64,000 nucleotides of DNA from Litoditis marina (lineage: Eukaryota > Nematoda > Chromadorea > Rhabditida > Rhabditidae). The notes beneath the pieces were generated by a model. The model did not search any database. It had not been told where the DNA came from and was given only the letters and a program-made list of their open reading frames with translations. The first letter of the stretch is position 1. The number at the start of each line of letters is the position of its first letter. A program made the translations under genes and the position numbers. The stretch covers positions 21,293,904-21,357,903 of the forward strand of contig OZ038436.1 in NCBI GenBank assembly GCA_964036275.1, in the 5' to 3' direction. This document shows, piece by piece, positions 1 through 11,600 of this stretch.

Positions 1-236
1 AGCAACCAGTAGTTTTTTTTGGAGTAATTGTCTCTACTGCTACTCTCGTAATGGGTCTTGAATGTATCATTGCACAATTGGTAAATAGTTCCGTATTTAC
101 TGACTTCGACACACGAATATGCTTTTCAACTAGTAAAATCTACACTCAAACACGTCTGTTCATGTCGTTGGGCAAATGAAAAACAGGTTTTAAAACAACA
201 CGATTCAAAAACGGTTTATTAATTCCCTATTTCCAG

Positions 237-1551
237 AGTACCCAGTCTGAGGAATGGAAAGTATTCGGATGTGTGGCCCGAATACGATGGAGTCAATAAT
301 ACTAGGTAATTAAAAAACTTCTTCTCTAGAATTCAAAAATTTGGTTTTGCTTAACAGAAATTGTTCTCGATCAAACCCTAGTTTACAAATTTTGATGCCT
401 GTTTTAAAATAAAATATGGGAAATGTATCTATTTAGCTGTTTTCAATACTTGGATGTAACTAGTAATGAGTTGTGCAATGAAATTACGCAGAGTGGACAT
501 GACAGGCGTAACTGAATGAAATTTATATAGTTAAATTTTTCTCCAATATCTTACAAAATGCTAATTAGCTTCGTTGAACTAAAGAGCATCTCTCTTCAGT
601 TAGTTGATTTTGTTCAAAAATCATAGCTTCGTCAGAAATCAAGGTGTCTTGTACTCATAATTTCTTCACTGTAAAGTGGAAATGAATGTTATTGGGTGCA
701 AGACAGTTTACAGCGTGATCGTTGACTGTTTATCATTCGAAAGGTAAGAGATAGATAGATACTAAAAAATACGATAAATTGCAAAAAAAGAAAGGCACCA
801 AAACAACAAGTGATAAACCTGTTCTCTTGTTGGAATTGAAGATAAATGTTTTATGACACACAAAACTGTTTTTACCATCTTGTCAGTGCGTCTGGCAATG
901 ATAGGACATATTCAAAACTTGACCACTAACTGATATACGTTTACTTTACTACAAAATTCTCACTTTGAGAATTGAAAAGTCGTGTAAACGCGGGCATATC
1001 AGGGTGGAGTTATTTTTCGAGGAAACTATCTTCACTTGTTTTGAAGTAAAAATGTGTATTCTTCGGTTTTGGTTATCAGAGAATGTTCTGAATCAAACCG
1101 GTCAATTTGAAACTAAAATTGATTGACACAAGTAATTTTTCAGATGGATGTTGTTGAAGGGCGGATCTCACATCCGACCGATTCCCGCTCAAAAACAAGC
1201 AGAATGTGATCTTTGGAGAACTGCCAAAGATATTGAATACAAAAAATACAGTAAGTTTTGATCTATGAGTATTCTAGGACTTTGTTTCTTGCATGCGCTT
1301 AGTAAATGAATTAAGAACAATTCTTCATAGGTTCTAGACTTTTGAACGTTATTGTAAAGCAATTATAAAGCGTTTTGCTCTGCATCCAACAAATTCTCTC
1401 AAAAAATAGTTTGTGTGTGATTTTAGAAAAAAAAATATTATTCCATGTTCATTTTATTTTTCCATTTTCAGTCGAAGAAATAACCTCCACTTCGTCCCTG
1501 CCTTATTTATCTAAACTTTTGTTCGGATACATAGTTTGGCTCATGTTTTGA
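237..1551 (+). CDS. 3' end of an unrecognised protein with hydrophobic C-terminus (partial)
   Basis: Three exons join in one open frame: 237-305, 1144-1250 and 1472-1551 (stop TGA). Each has a TTTCAG/TTCCAG-type acceptor and the internal ones a GTAAGT/GTAATT donor; phases are compatible (2 nt, then 1 nt, carried over). The visible 84 residues include NGKYSDVWPEYDG, a Trp-rich stretch (RWMLLKGG) and HIRPIPAQKQ, then a final 18 residues that are strongly hydrophobic (LSKLLFGYIVWLMF). That tail could be a membrane anchor or GPI-attachment signal, so the protein may be surface bound. The N-terminal part lies left of the window. I do not recognise the family; a secreted or surface enzyme is possible but unproven. 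Confidence 0.55.
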
Positions 1552-1592
1552 ACATATGGAGTTTACAAATGAGTTAGTGGGAACATTGACTC

Positions 1593-1930
1593 TTTACCCC
1601 CCACCTTTCTGAATTTGTATTGCGTTTGGGGAATTGTAGTTTGACCCCCCCCCACCGGGGGGTTATAATTCAATTTATCACCTGCAATACAAAAGTTTGA
1701 GGGTGGGGGGTAAAAAGTAAACATTTCCGGTATTGAAGCTTAGCCCCCCACTCGTTGAAGTTTGACCCCCCACCATTGAAGTTCTACCCCCCGCCGACCC
1801 AAGTGGGGGGTAAATAGTAAATGTCGAAGTTGAATTTTGACCCCCCCCCCCTCTCCTAGATTTTCAGGTTTTAGCTTGGGTGGGGGGTTGAAGTGCTACG
1901 GGGGGGACTCAACTAAAGTGGGGGGCGATA
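1593..1930. repeat. Degenerate repeat of C6-C10/G6 runs
   Basis: Blocks such as TTTGACCCCCCAC, GGGGGGTAAA and TGAAGTNNTACCCCCC recur on both strands at 20-60 bp spacing, giving at least ten runs of six or more C or G. Adjacent C and G runs (for example around 1643-1662) can pair as hairpins, and four or more G runs on each strand could form G-quadruplexes. A related block lies at 30658-30850. Confidence 0.75.
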
Positions 1931-2743
1931 CTTCAATTTTCCCGAGTTAGTCTTCCATAGTTTCTAATTCCCCAGAAGCGAAAGTCATAGCCACGTGAAA
2001 CGTGAAAAACACTCTATTGGATGATTTTTTGTTATAATCTGAACAATTAGAATCTGTTTCAAACGTTTCGCCTGGTTATACATTCGACTGAAACTGAAAC
2101 ATACCAAATGATAAGAAGTTCTGATGATAGGTGCTATAATGAACATTTATAATTCGTTTTTCAAATATTTATTCACGTAAGACGTGAAAACACAATTGAT
2201 TTGTAGTGTTTTTCTTCAAGTGCACGTGACACTTCTTTCATTAAGTTTTTTACTGAATGATTCATGTAAACATTACTTTCACTATTTGCTTCGTACACAC
2301 ACTAAGATTGTGCTGAACTTCCATCTAGTCACGAGAGTTTTCTTAATCCTTAATGAATTTTTTTTGATGTTTTCCAACCTCAGGGAATACATTTCTCAAC
2401 CCTGATCTCCACAAATCCAGAGCTATTTCGAAACTTCCATTAAAGTTTCACTTAAGAATAATTTTCTCTTTAAAAAGTGTTTAATGTTGACTCACATATC
2501 AGTGTGAATTTATGTTGTTCAGAAGCTAATATTGTGTGTACTTGTCTTGCCAAAAATTTTGTATTATGTTTTGCTATTCTGTATTTCTTATAATTGCAGA
2601 TTTTTTCTATTAGATCTTGATAATGAATATTACATAAAACTGTTTCTTTGGTTTATTATGTTGAAAGTAACGTAGAAGTGGTATAGATTCTGCTGCGAAA
2701 AGTGCTGCGGAACATTTCAGTTTTTCTGTTTGCACTGCTGTGT

Positions 2744-2804
2744 TTGTAGTTTGATATCACACTGTTATAATAATTCAAAAGTTGGCCTGCAGATCAAACT
2801 ACAA
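2744..2804. repeat. Miniature inverted-repeat element, TTGTAGTTTGAT family
   Basis: TTGTAGTTTGAT at the left end is the exact reverse complement of ATCAAACTACAA at the right end, enclosing about 37 bp. The same ends recur throughout the window. A weaker neighbouring copy spans about 2813-2878. Confidence 0.7.
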
Positions 2805-4785
2805 GTCCATTGTTCGTAGTTTGATTTCGGTGCGTTTTGGGGAAAATTTGGAAAATGTGCCCGAAGATCAAAGTATAACTCAAATTCGTGCATCCTTCAC
2901 GATTGCGAGGTATGGATATCTGGGTCGTTCAAACACATAGTCATTCGGTGTGAGAGATCATGTGCTACATGATGGATTACTTTTATCTAAAGGGGACACT
3001 CAAGCATTTCCCGATTTACTAGTAACCACGTGATTAGCGCTGGTGAAGATGGTGGTGAAAATTATCTGCAAAAATTGTCGTCTGGCCGGCTCACGGAACG
3101 GCAACGTAAGGTTCACCTTATTTAAGGTAACGCATGACTCACGCAAGCGCAACGTAACATTTGAGTAAGGCAACGAGTTAGAGCGACTGTTCAATAGATA
3201 TGTGGATGAGCCACTAAAGATGGACCGACGATCAACACGGGAAAGGTATAGTCGGTAAGTTTTCGAATCTGACTTGTCCATTATTTGCCACAGCAATTAT
3301 ACGTTTTCATTATTGATTTCTCATCGCTGTGTAGGATGCTGAAAAACAAAGATATACTAAATACGGATCTTAGAAATTTTAATGATTTCCTGGTGTTATA
3401 AGATAGATTGCTCTTCTGAAATGTCACATTTTCCCTTCGACTTCTGTACACATATTCGGTTCAACACACATAAAAACCTGCACCGCATAACATGTAAAAC
3501 TAGAGAACTTGAACATGGACTGAAATTATCGGTTATTGACCTCGAACACACAGCAATTGTTGAACGATTACAGAATAAACATTCTTCATCCAATTAGTTC
3601 GGGAACTAACTTAATTCAATTCATTTTATCTACACAAGTGGGAATTCAATCTACTGTGCCGTCGGCACCTGATTTGTTTTCGAAACATTCCACCGCTGAA
3701 AACCTTACAAGGATAAGTACCAATACTCGACCAACCTTTGTACCCCGGTTGAACCTACTTTATCGCTATTTTGCAAGGAATACTTTTGAAAATCATATAA
3801 TTCAGTACACATAAACCTTAAAGAATCACTGCAGTATTCGGTGCTGCAGTTCTCACTGACCACGAATGGGGAGTTGGAAAGACACACATGTGCAGTGAGT
3901 TTTGAGAATGAATTCAGAGTTATCATTTTGATGAACAATGGGATTGTCCTTCATGACTACTTTTCATCGTATTGTCCTTGACAACTTTTCCGTATTGTGT
4001 TTTCATTAGTTAACGGGGTACTGATGAACTGAATAAACCGAACACACTGCTTCCTTGTCCTTGCAAAAAACGAAACCTTCCTCGGATGATTTCCCTGCGG
4101 GCATCTTACAAACTAGCAGAGAAAATACAAAAATATTTTTTAAGTACTGAAAAGGTTCATAATTAATTACACAAGGTAAATCTGGAAACAGTAATATGTC
4201 TCTGAAAAATATGCCGTTGTAGTGTTAAATTGAGCGCCCGGCACCCGATCTCTAGCGTTGCAACACATAAAAGCGCCGAAGTGTCGAGATCCGTTCTTAG
4301 CTCGTGGTCGTTATATTGGGGGCGTAGTTCAAAAGTTCCGCTATGTTGGCCTGATCGAACTACAAGTTGTATTAGGGACACTCTATAAAACAACGGCAAA
4401 AACATTTTTGCGCTGTTCGGCTTTGTAGCTTGATCTCGCACTCGTAACCCCCCAATGAGGAGCAGACTACATGCAAATATAGAAGCCCCTATAACAGTTT
4501 GCTGAACCACTCAAATGTTTTGACTATGTACTACTATTCTAGCATCTAGTGATTCCGATCTCGTGTCTATTGTGTTTGTATCAGCTGGAACCGCCCGCCC
4601 ACCAAATGTTCAACTAGATCTCGAACACAGCCACAATTTCTCGCACCCAACCGAGACACCGCACAACAACCAACTCCTTTTACGCACTGTGCACAACAAC
4701 CAAAACTAGATACAGTTTCCGGCATGTACATTGTTGTGATTCAAGTAGAACAATGTAGCACTGTTTCACTTTGTCTGTTCTCGAA

Positions 4786-4930
4786 TATACTAGAAGTCAA
4801 TTGAATAGTCACCTAAAGTTAGCATTCTGAAAAGGCATCGTGCACTTTGTCATGGCACGTTTCTGAGTTCTGCTGTGTTTTTTCTGAGTTCTGCATGTTT
4901 CTCGTGACTGTGCAATTGACTAACAGTATA
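4786..4930 (+). repeat. Dispersed repeat with TATACT/AGTATA ends, copy 1
   Basis: It begins TATACTAGAAGT and ends CTAACAGTATA, so its termini are short inverted repeats. The body contains GGCATCGTGCACTTTGTCAT and a duplicated TTTCTGAGTTCTGC segment. It matches copies at 54075-54190 and, reversed, 58770-58871. Confidence 0.7.
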
Positions 4931-5475
4931 GGATTCGTTGCCTGTGTTAGACTACTGACTCGTTGTTTATCTGATGTAGAAACATGATGTGGTGCACACT
5001 TTGATGAGATTCTCTCTCTCTCTCTGTTGATTTTCCGAATTCATAATCGTTTTGGTTCGCCATTCATTGAATTCAAGTATGAAACCAAATTTAAATGTTT
5101 GTAAGCTTTCTTTTGCAGTGGTTGTCCAGTCACGTGACACGTGATTCGACTATTCCGTAAACGGTGTTTCGTGTTGCAGTTTGTACTCCGAGAATAATTT
5201 GCCCACGGCATGTGGGCAAAACCGGCATGCCGTGGGGATTTTCCCAAAAGTACGCATGCCGTACGCGAACTAATCTCGTGTAACAACAGAGTTTAAACCA
5301 ACATATAATATCATAAGTTTAGACAATGTGTAATAAAATATGATAAAATAATGTGAGACTACTTTTGAGAAGAAACTTTACATTTTCATGTTGATGACTA
5401 ATGTTACATTCGTGTCAACCATCCTTTTTTCAGAATAATTCCCTCTTCGGTGTACTAACCACCGTTGTTTTCGTT

Positions 5476-7937
5476 ATGTTGTTTCTACTATTCTCTTCGA
5501 TGTTCGTTGTGGGACAGGCCGCCAACCCCTGCAGTCGACTAACCGTCTGTGCGGTCAACAAATGTCTCGATAGAAGTAAGTCAAAGACAAAAACACCACC
5601 AATTTGTAGTTTGGTCGGAAACGTAGCCCAAGATGTGTGGCATCTTCAGATAAGGTTTCTCTGAAACGCTGAGCGACTACTTAAAATAGGGATATTCAGT
5701 TCAAAAAAACCATTGTTTGTCTGTGTTGCGTTTGGCTCTGTTTCTTCTCCGAGTTTAGGCTTCATTTTCGAATAGCAAAGTGTGAGCGTTTTTCCATATT
5801 AAAGAAATCTTTCAACTTTTTCGCTCCAACTACCGACCAGTATAAAGAGATAGAAGAAGAGAAGACAAAAAGTAATTGATGTGACATTGGATGTCCCATT
5901 AGCCCGTTAGTTATCATTGGGCGCGCCCTTCGAAAACTTTTCAAAAACAAACGTTTCGTTGGTTTATGGCTACACTGTTGCTGCGGAAAACATAATGGGA
6001 ATGTACCCGAGTTGTAGTTTGCTTCGGTCACACCGCAATATTTTCGAATGACGACCGAAACACGGGGATCAAACTACAAACAACATACAACGTAGATCTA
6101 CAGTTCTGAATGAGCATGTTGTCATGGATAAAACGTGTGCACTGGCGTTATCCCCCTGTCGGATTCATGTGGGAGTGAAAAAAAACTATATGATACTGAC
6201 TTCTGAACAAGCTGACGGGGAGTAGTGCGCAACTCAAATATGAAATGATCAGGTAATTTGAACTAATTTTATTTACGTTGATTCCAGGTAAAATGCATAA
6301 TATTGTAAGAAGCACTCCACGCGATCAACTGTTCGGTGAAGTTGTCGAGAAGTGAGTGAGCACTTATTATAAACAAAAATATTTTATAGAATTAAAGTTT
6401 TTACTAAGCCTCTCCAGACATTTTATACTACATCATTCTGGCAAGTGTGTTCCCGAGAATATAGTTTTATAGAAAAAAGTGGGAGAGTGTGTATTATTTC
6501 GATTCCCGAGAATATCATTTTCGCAAAAGCAAAACAAATGAATGACATACACAATAAACACAATAATAACAGATAATTCCAGATTCGATCTGCTATGTAT
6601 GGTTAGCAAGTGTAGCAAGCAATGTCAGTCTTGTAGTTCCTGTAGATACGCGTTGGATCAAATGAGCGCATTGGCTCAGGGAGAAAAGACTTGTGAGTTT
6701 GTTTGACGAAGTTTCACAGTTTGAAAAATATCTTTATCAACAACCAAGAAAGTGACCACGTACCTTCAATTCTCTCCACGAGTCTATTTTCACACCTGTC
6801 TTTCAGTGTAATTGTAGTTTGATTTAGGCTATCGTTTTGTTAGTCTACTTTTGAACGGTTCCTTGCGATATTATGGCACCTCATCTTTCTTAGATATTAT
6901 GCAGAGTGTGCATTTTTGCTTAATTCCAAGAACAACAAAAATGATATGGTATGTGTTGACAAAATGTGATAGTGTAACTTGCAGCCGGTCTTTGTCCGAA
7001 GTTAGAAGGATGTGTTCAAAACTGTATTGATACTGACGCCGAGAAGGTAAACTATACAGGCTCCAACTTTCAAAAAAGCGTCGACTGGCTATTTTCCCCC
7101 CTTTTTTTTGTTCTTTTCCTGTTCTAGAACAAAGTGTCGATCTGAATTTCCACAGTTGTTCATTTTTCCAATTTGAAATTGATACACTAGAATAGAAAAA
7201 CTCTACTTTTGGGTCCCATTTCGTCAGTATTGGTGTGAACATTTTCCCGTTTCGGGATTATGTCTTTAGAATTTGGTCAAGAAAGCCTGTAATACAGATC
7301 AGTGTACCGAAACCTCGCACGATGAAGTGCCCAAATGTTGACGCTTCTTCAAATCTTCACGTTGTAGGGATTCTGTGTTGCTCTTCTAGCATAACTGGAA
7401 AACTTTAGAAAACATCCACAGTGGTGCTATCGCTATTACAATTCTCAATGTTCTGGTTTTATTATAGTATGCAAGCAATCGTTTCAGGCTCTCTCTTGCG
7501 TTGCCAAACGCTGTAACGTTCATTGCTACGATGGTGATTGCAAGTCATGTAAGACCATTTCAAAAAGGTAAGGAAGTGAATTCAAAAAAATCTGATCAAC
7601 TTCAGCGAGCTAGGCTACTTTCCTGTTTTTGTTTTCAATATCTATCCAGTTCACAGAGTTGAGATTACCTCACAATTTCAAACACAAAGCATACGAACCA
7701 ATTGGAATAAATCCAAAAGTTGTTTCGTGTTCTTTTCACTGCCCCAGAATATTGGCAGATGATTTTTTATCCATATTATCACAGAAAAGACGAAAAAATA
7801 TGTTTACAGTGAAAATAGTTGATACAAACTCCAGCTCATTCTCAATTTTCATAAGTTTCAGAATGTTCACGTTGATTTGTATGCAGACTAAGATGACTTC
7901 CATGCCATCTGTGAACTTTCAAGGTGTGTATTGTTAA
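5476..7937 (+). CDS. Secreted cysteine-repeat protein with two possible C-termini
   Basis: Exons 5476-5575, 6288-6351, 6583-6692 and 6985-7046 join in phase. The start is the Met that opens a clean signal peptide ([16 protein letters not shown]), just after a TTTTTTCAG acceptor at about 5434, a likely trans-splice site. The mature part repeats C-x4/5-C-x3-[23 protein letters not shown] and [11 protein letters not shown]. After exon 4 (phase 0) two acceptors are equally in phase. One leads to 7270-7341 with a stop (ending EVPKC). The other leads to 7488-7567, adding [10 protein letters not shown], then probably 7862-7937. The protein is predicted to be extracellular and disulphide bonded. Family not recognised; the last exon is the least certain. 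Confidence 0.7.
6012..6079. repeat. Miniature inverted-repeat element, TTGTAGTTTGAT family
   Basis: TTGTAGTTT at the left mirrors AAACTACAA at the right, with an inner imperfect stem (CGGTC/GACCG). It lies in intron 1 of the cysteine-repeat gene. Confidence 0.65.
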
Positions 7938-8660
7938 AACCAAGAAAATCGCTATGCAAACATGGAAAAAACAGAAGCTGCTGAGCATTTACATTTTAGA
8001 TATAGATGAACTTCTCGGAAAACCTTATTGGCGTTTAACATAACTGACGGGAGGGATGAGAAGCACATAAAAAATTAAATTCTTCTTGTGTAAAAAATCA
8101 AATTCTTCGGAATTCTCGTGATTTGCAAAAAAAAATAAACTTCCCTTAATCAGCAACGTAGATGTACCAAACGTTTCTAGGAACGTGTCCATCTCTCTTC
8201 AACCACATGGCTCAGGACTATGTGGCCAGAAGAAGACTACTCCATTAAATGTTGCCTTCGTAATATATATTGTTCGCACGACAGTCTAGTATCTGTATGT
8301 ATTTTTTACATATGTTGTATTCGAATTTACTTGAAAGGTTTTTTTCTGAATTTCCTTCCTAGTTTTCTAAACACGTTGAGTGTTCAAAAGTTTTGAATGT
8401 TTCTTGACAGTTGTCTAAGCTTCTCTCTTCTGAGCTTGTTTCTAACGTAACTGGTAACTAAGCCAATGTAGTGGAACCAAGTGCAACGGGTAGATTAGTA
8501 CACTTGTTTGAAGTATGATGATTGTTTATTTTCTGTCATTCACGTGAAGCATGAACACGTTCATGGAAAACAAGAGGTGCTCGATTTTTGCTTGACCAAG
8601 CAATATATTCCCACAGACTTTATTCACAATTCTAAATCAAAACATATTTATCTGGGATGA
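7938..8660. other. Intergenic stretch between convergent genes
   Basis: This is the tail-to-tail gap between the plus-strand cysteine-repeat gene and the minus-strand modular gene. It contains TTTATT at about 8618, read AATAAA on the minus strand, a plausible polyadenylation signal for the modular gene. No coding exon was seen. Confidence 0.5.
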
Positions 8661-11600
8661 TCACTGGGGGAAACGGTAGAGCTGAAAAGAGAAGAGTAAA
8701 AAAAATCACAATGAAGTATTTTTGGGACTGATTTGTTAATCAAGTTACAGCAAACCTATGGTTCGGTTCAAATATAGGCATTTCTAAACTATGAACTCCC
8801 ACTGAATGTCGAGAACATTGAGACTCACAGTGCCATCGAGAGTAGCTTCACCTATCCTACCATTCGATTCATACGATTCCCTCCTATTATCCTACGATTC
8901 GAATATCCTACTTTAAGCTTATTTCTTTTTTCCCATTCACTTACTTATGCCCATTATTTATTTTCCTATAGGGTGTACTGTCGATGTCTACCGACGGGAG
9001 AAGTAGACTATGCATAATTCACCTTATCGTTTGAGGACACTACATCGGGTTCTCTTCCGGGGGCACCGCTCTGGACAGCCTGCAACAAATTCGATAATAC
9101 ATTGAAAGGACCATAGTCTGAATATTCAAAAAACAGACACAGGATCACAACACGTGACGGAAAACTAATGAAAATGAATGAAAAGACACAGAGAGAGATA
9201 GGGAGAGAAGAAGGGAAGAGGTGAGAGTAAGAGACAGGTATAGAAAGCTAGATCGTGAGAGTAGACAAAACGTAACAGAACGTTGACATTTTGTGTGAAC
9301 TTCACAAAAAAACGTGACTCACCGTGCGGTTGTTGTTGTTGTTGTCGACGTTTCGTCCGCAACGTCCCTTGTTCTCGAAGTGCACATCAAGGCCGTGCAG
9401 ATCGTTCAACGATTCAGCCCCGCGGAGGTTCTTGTTCAGAGTCTGAAACATTATATTTCTATGAGGATACTAATGTGAAAACACCAAAATTGTGTTGCTA
9501 TCTCAATTACATGAAATGAGCGACAGAATTAGAGCCAGAAAGAGGCACAGAAATATTCGAGACCACAAAAAATGGAGGTAAAGTTAGAATGAGTGAACGG
9601 AGCAATACACAAAAGAAACTTCAACCGTTCAACAAGTAGTTTGGTTTGATTAGTTTGATTAGTTAATAAATGTTATTCTGACTAAAGATGAGTAGAATAG
9701 TAGCGTACCGCCTTCTGGGGTGCGACGGGGCGACGGGCCCTGGGGGTGGGGGTGTCGCGTTCGACGAACACATCCGGCAGCCGGCTGATTTCTATCTTCG
9801 TATCGTCGTCAGCACTCACATTCGAACAACTCTTCTGAGAATAAGGGACTTTGTATTGTTGTATTATTATTTATGTTGTATTGTAATTTGTATTATTGCT
9901 GAATTTGTACAATTGGTACTTTTGTGTGAGGGCTTGTCAAAAACTTCAAACAACATCAACGAAAACAAAATTTATGTACGAACGAAAACGAAATTTACAA
10001 AATTTATTTATGTTGTTATTATTATCTAAATTACAAATGAACTGCGAGAAAAATTATATTCACCTGAACATTTTCTCCGGTCGCAGCCGTGAAAGCCGCC
10101 TCCACAACGTCGAGGAAAGCATTGATGTCTTTTTCCAATTGACTCTGAATTTATTTTGTTGAAAAACGCAATTGGCGCAATTTTATCGGGCAAAATCAAT
10201 CAGAAAGAATTGCAAGAACTCTGTACGGCAAGCTTTGTTATATGTAGTTTAACGAAAACGCTACTTTATCAACTTCTTCTAGTTCTTTTTCTAAATTGAA
10301 AATTTTTCAAGCTCCAACCTTGAACACTCTAAACATTATTCTCAACTTAGACCTCAACTTCGGACGAGGGCAATCGTACCACTTCTACATTCTTTCCTCT
10401 AACTATATTATGTTTTTCACTAGTAAACATATACCCTACATTCATATTCTTTCAAAAACTTATACCCTATCATGTCTTGTTATATGAACATAGCCTCCAC
10501 TCTTATTCTGTCATAAACTCGTACCCACCACATTCTGAGGTGCTCTGGGTGTTTGGGTCAGTCTGGTTCCATTATCAGGCAGCACGAACAGGTCGGGCAG
10601 GCGGGAATGGTCAATCTGGGTGTCACCATTTTCCGATACATCCGAACTCGAGCTCTGTAAAGACTTTTTCCGTTCTTATACAGAACAAAATACTATTGAA
10701 ATGTAGCATGTGTCGATTCAATTTGAAAATATACGAAAAGTGAACAGCAAAATTTAGAGGTTTTACGCTTAGTTTGCACATTGCATAGTTTACAATTAGG
10801 CCATTAGGGCCAAAAAGTTACGACTTTTGTGTTCATTTTTTTTCTTACCCTCCAAACCATTACACCTACTTTGAACTTTCTCCCTCATTTGCAAACTTAT
10901 CAACAAATCAACAAAACATAAAACGTACCACTTGGTTGCTTGGCTGATAGATTCTCCTATATGGGTTCTCTTTTCTGGTTGGTTTTTCGCCGAAATCCAC
11001 TACGATTGCATTCAGATCAGCCAGAGAATCAGCCCCACGGAGGTTTTTGTTCAGCGTCTGAAAAAAATGATAAGTCACTGTTGAACAATAACTAGGAAGG
11101 TTGGGTTAGTGTGATGTTTGTAGTTTGATCCCTCGTATATTAGTCGTAATTGATCATCTCTGCTGAAGCATTGAACTTTCAAATTCTACAAAACGTATGG
11201 GTTGTCGTGAGAAACTCAAAGCTTATGGAACAAAAACACAAAGATCTGAAATATTTGCACGACTACTGAATATTAAATTGAAGAAATGAGAAGAAGATAC
11301 ACAAACACGAAATACAACCACAAGCACGAAAAAAAGTTTCATACCGCCTTCTGAGGAGCAACAGGAGATTTGGCTGGCTTCGAGTAGTTGTTCATGAAGA
11401 GGTCCGGCAGCTGACCAATGTCCATTCTGGTGTCCACTTCACTGGTACGGGACATTGAACTCTTCTGAAACGTTCGGGTGAACTATTCGCATACTAATGG
11501 TCGGATACATTTTCACGTACCAAAACGAGTGCAAAACAAGTCGAGAAGTCTTGTGCAACGTGTGAATCGAGAAGTCACACGAAGCTGTCTGCGGCGTACT

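Larger units (their letters stand above)
1552..5475. other. Intergenic DNA with C/G-run repeats and small inverted-repeat elements
   Basis: No convincing gene was found here. The short open frames at 2184-2405, 3000-3296, 3382-3814 and 4163-4510 have no splice-supported continuation or protein character. The interval contains C/G-homopolymer repeats (about 1593-1930), small inverted repeats ending in TTGTAGTTTGAT (2744-2804 and near 4323-4439), a TATACT-ended repeat (4786-4930) and a short CT microsatellite near 5011-5025. Confidence 0.6.
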
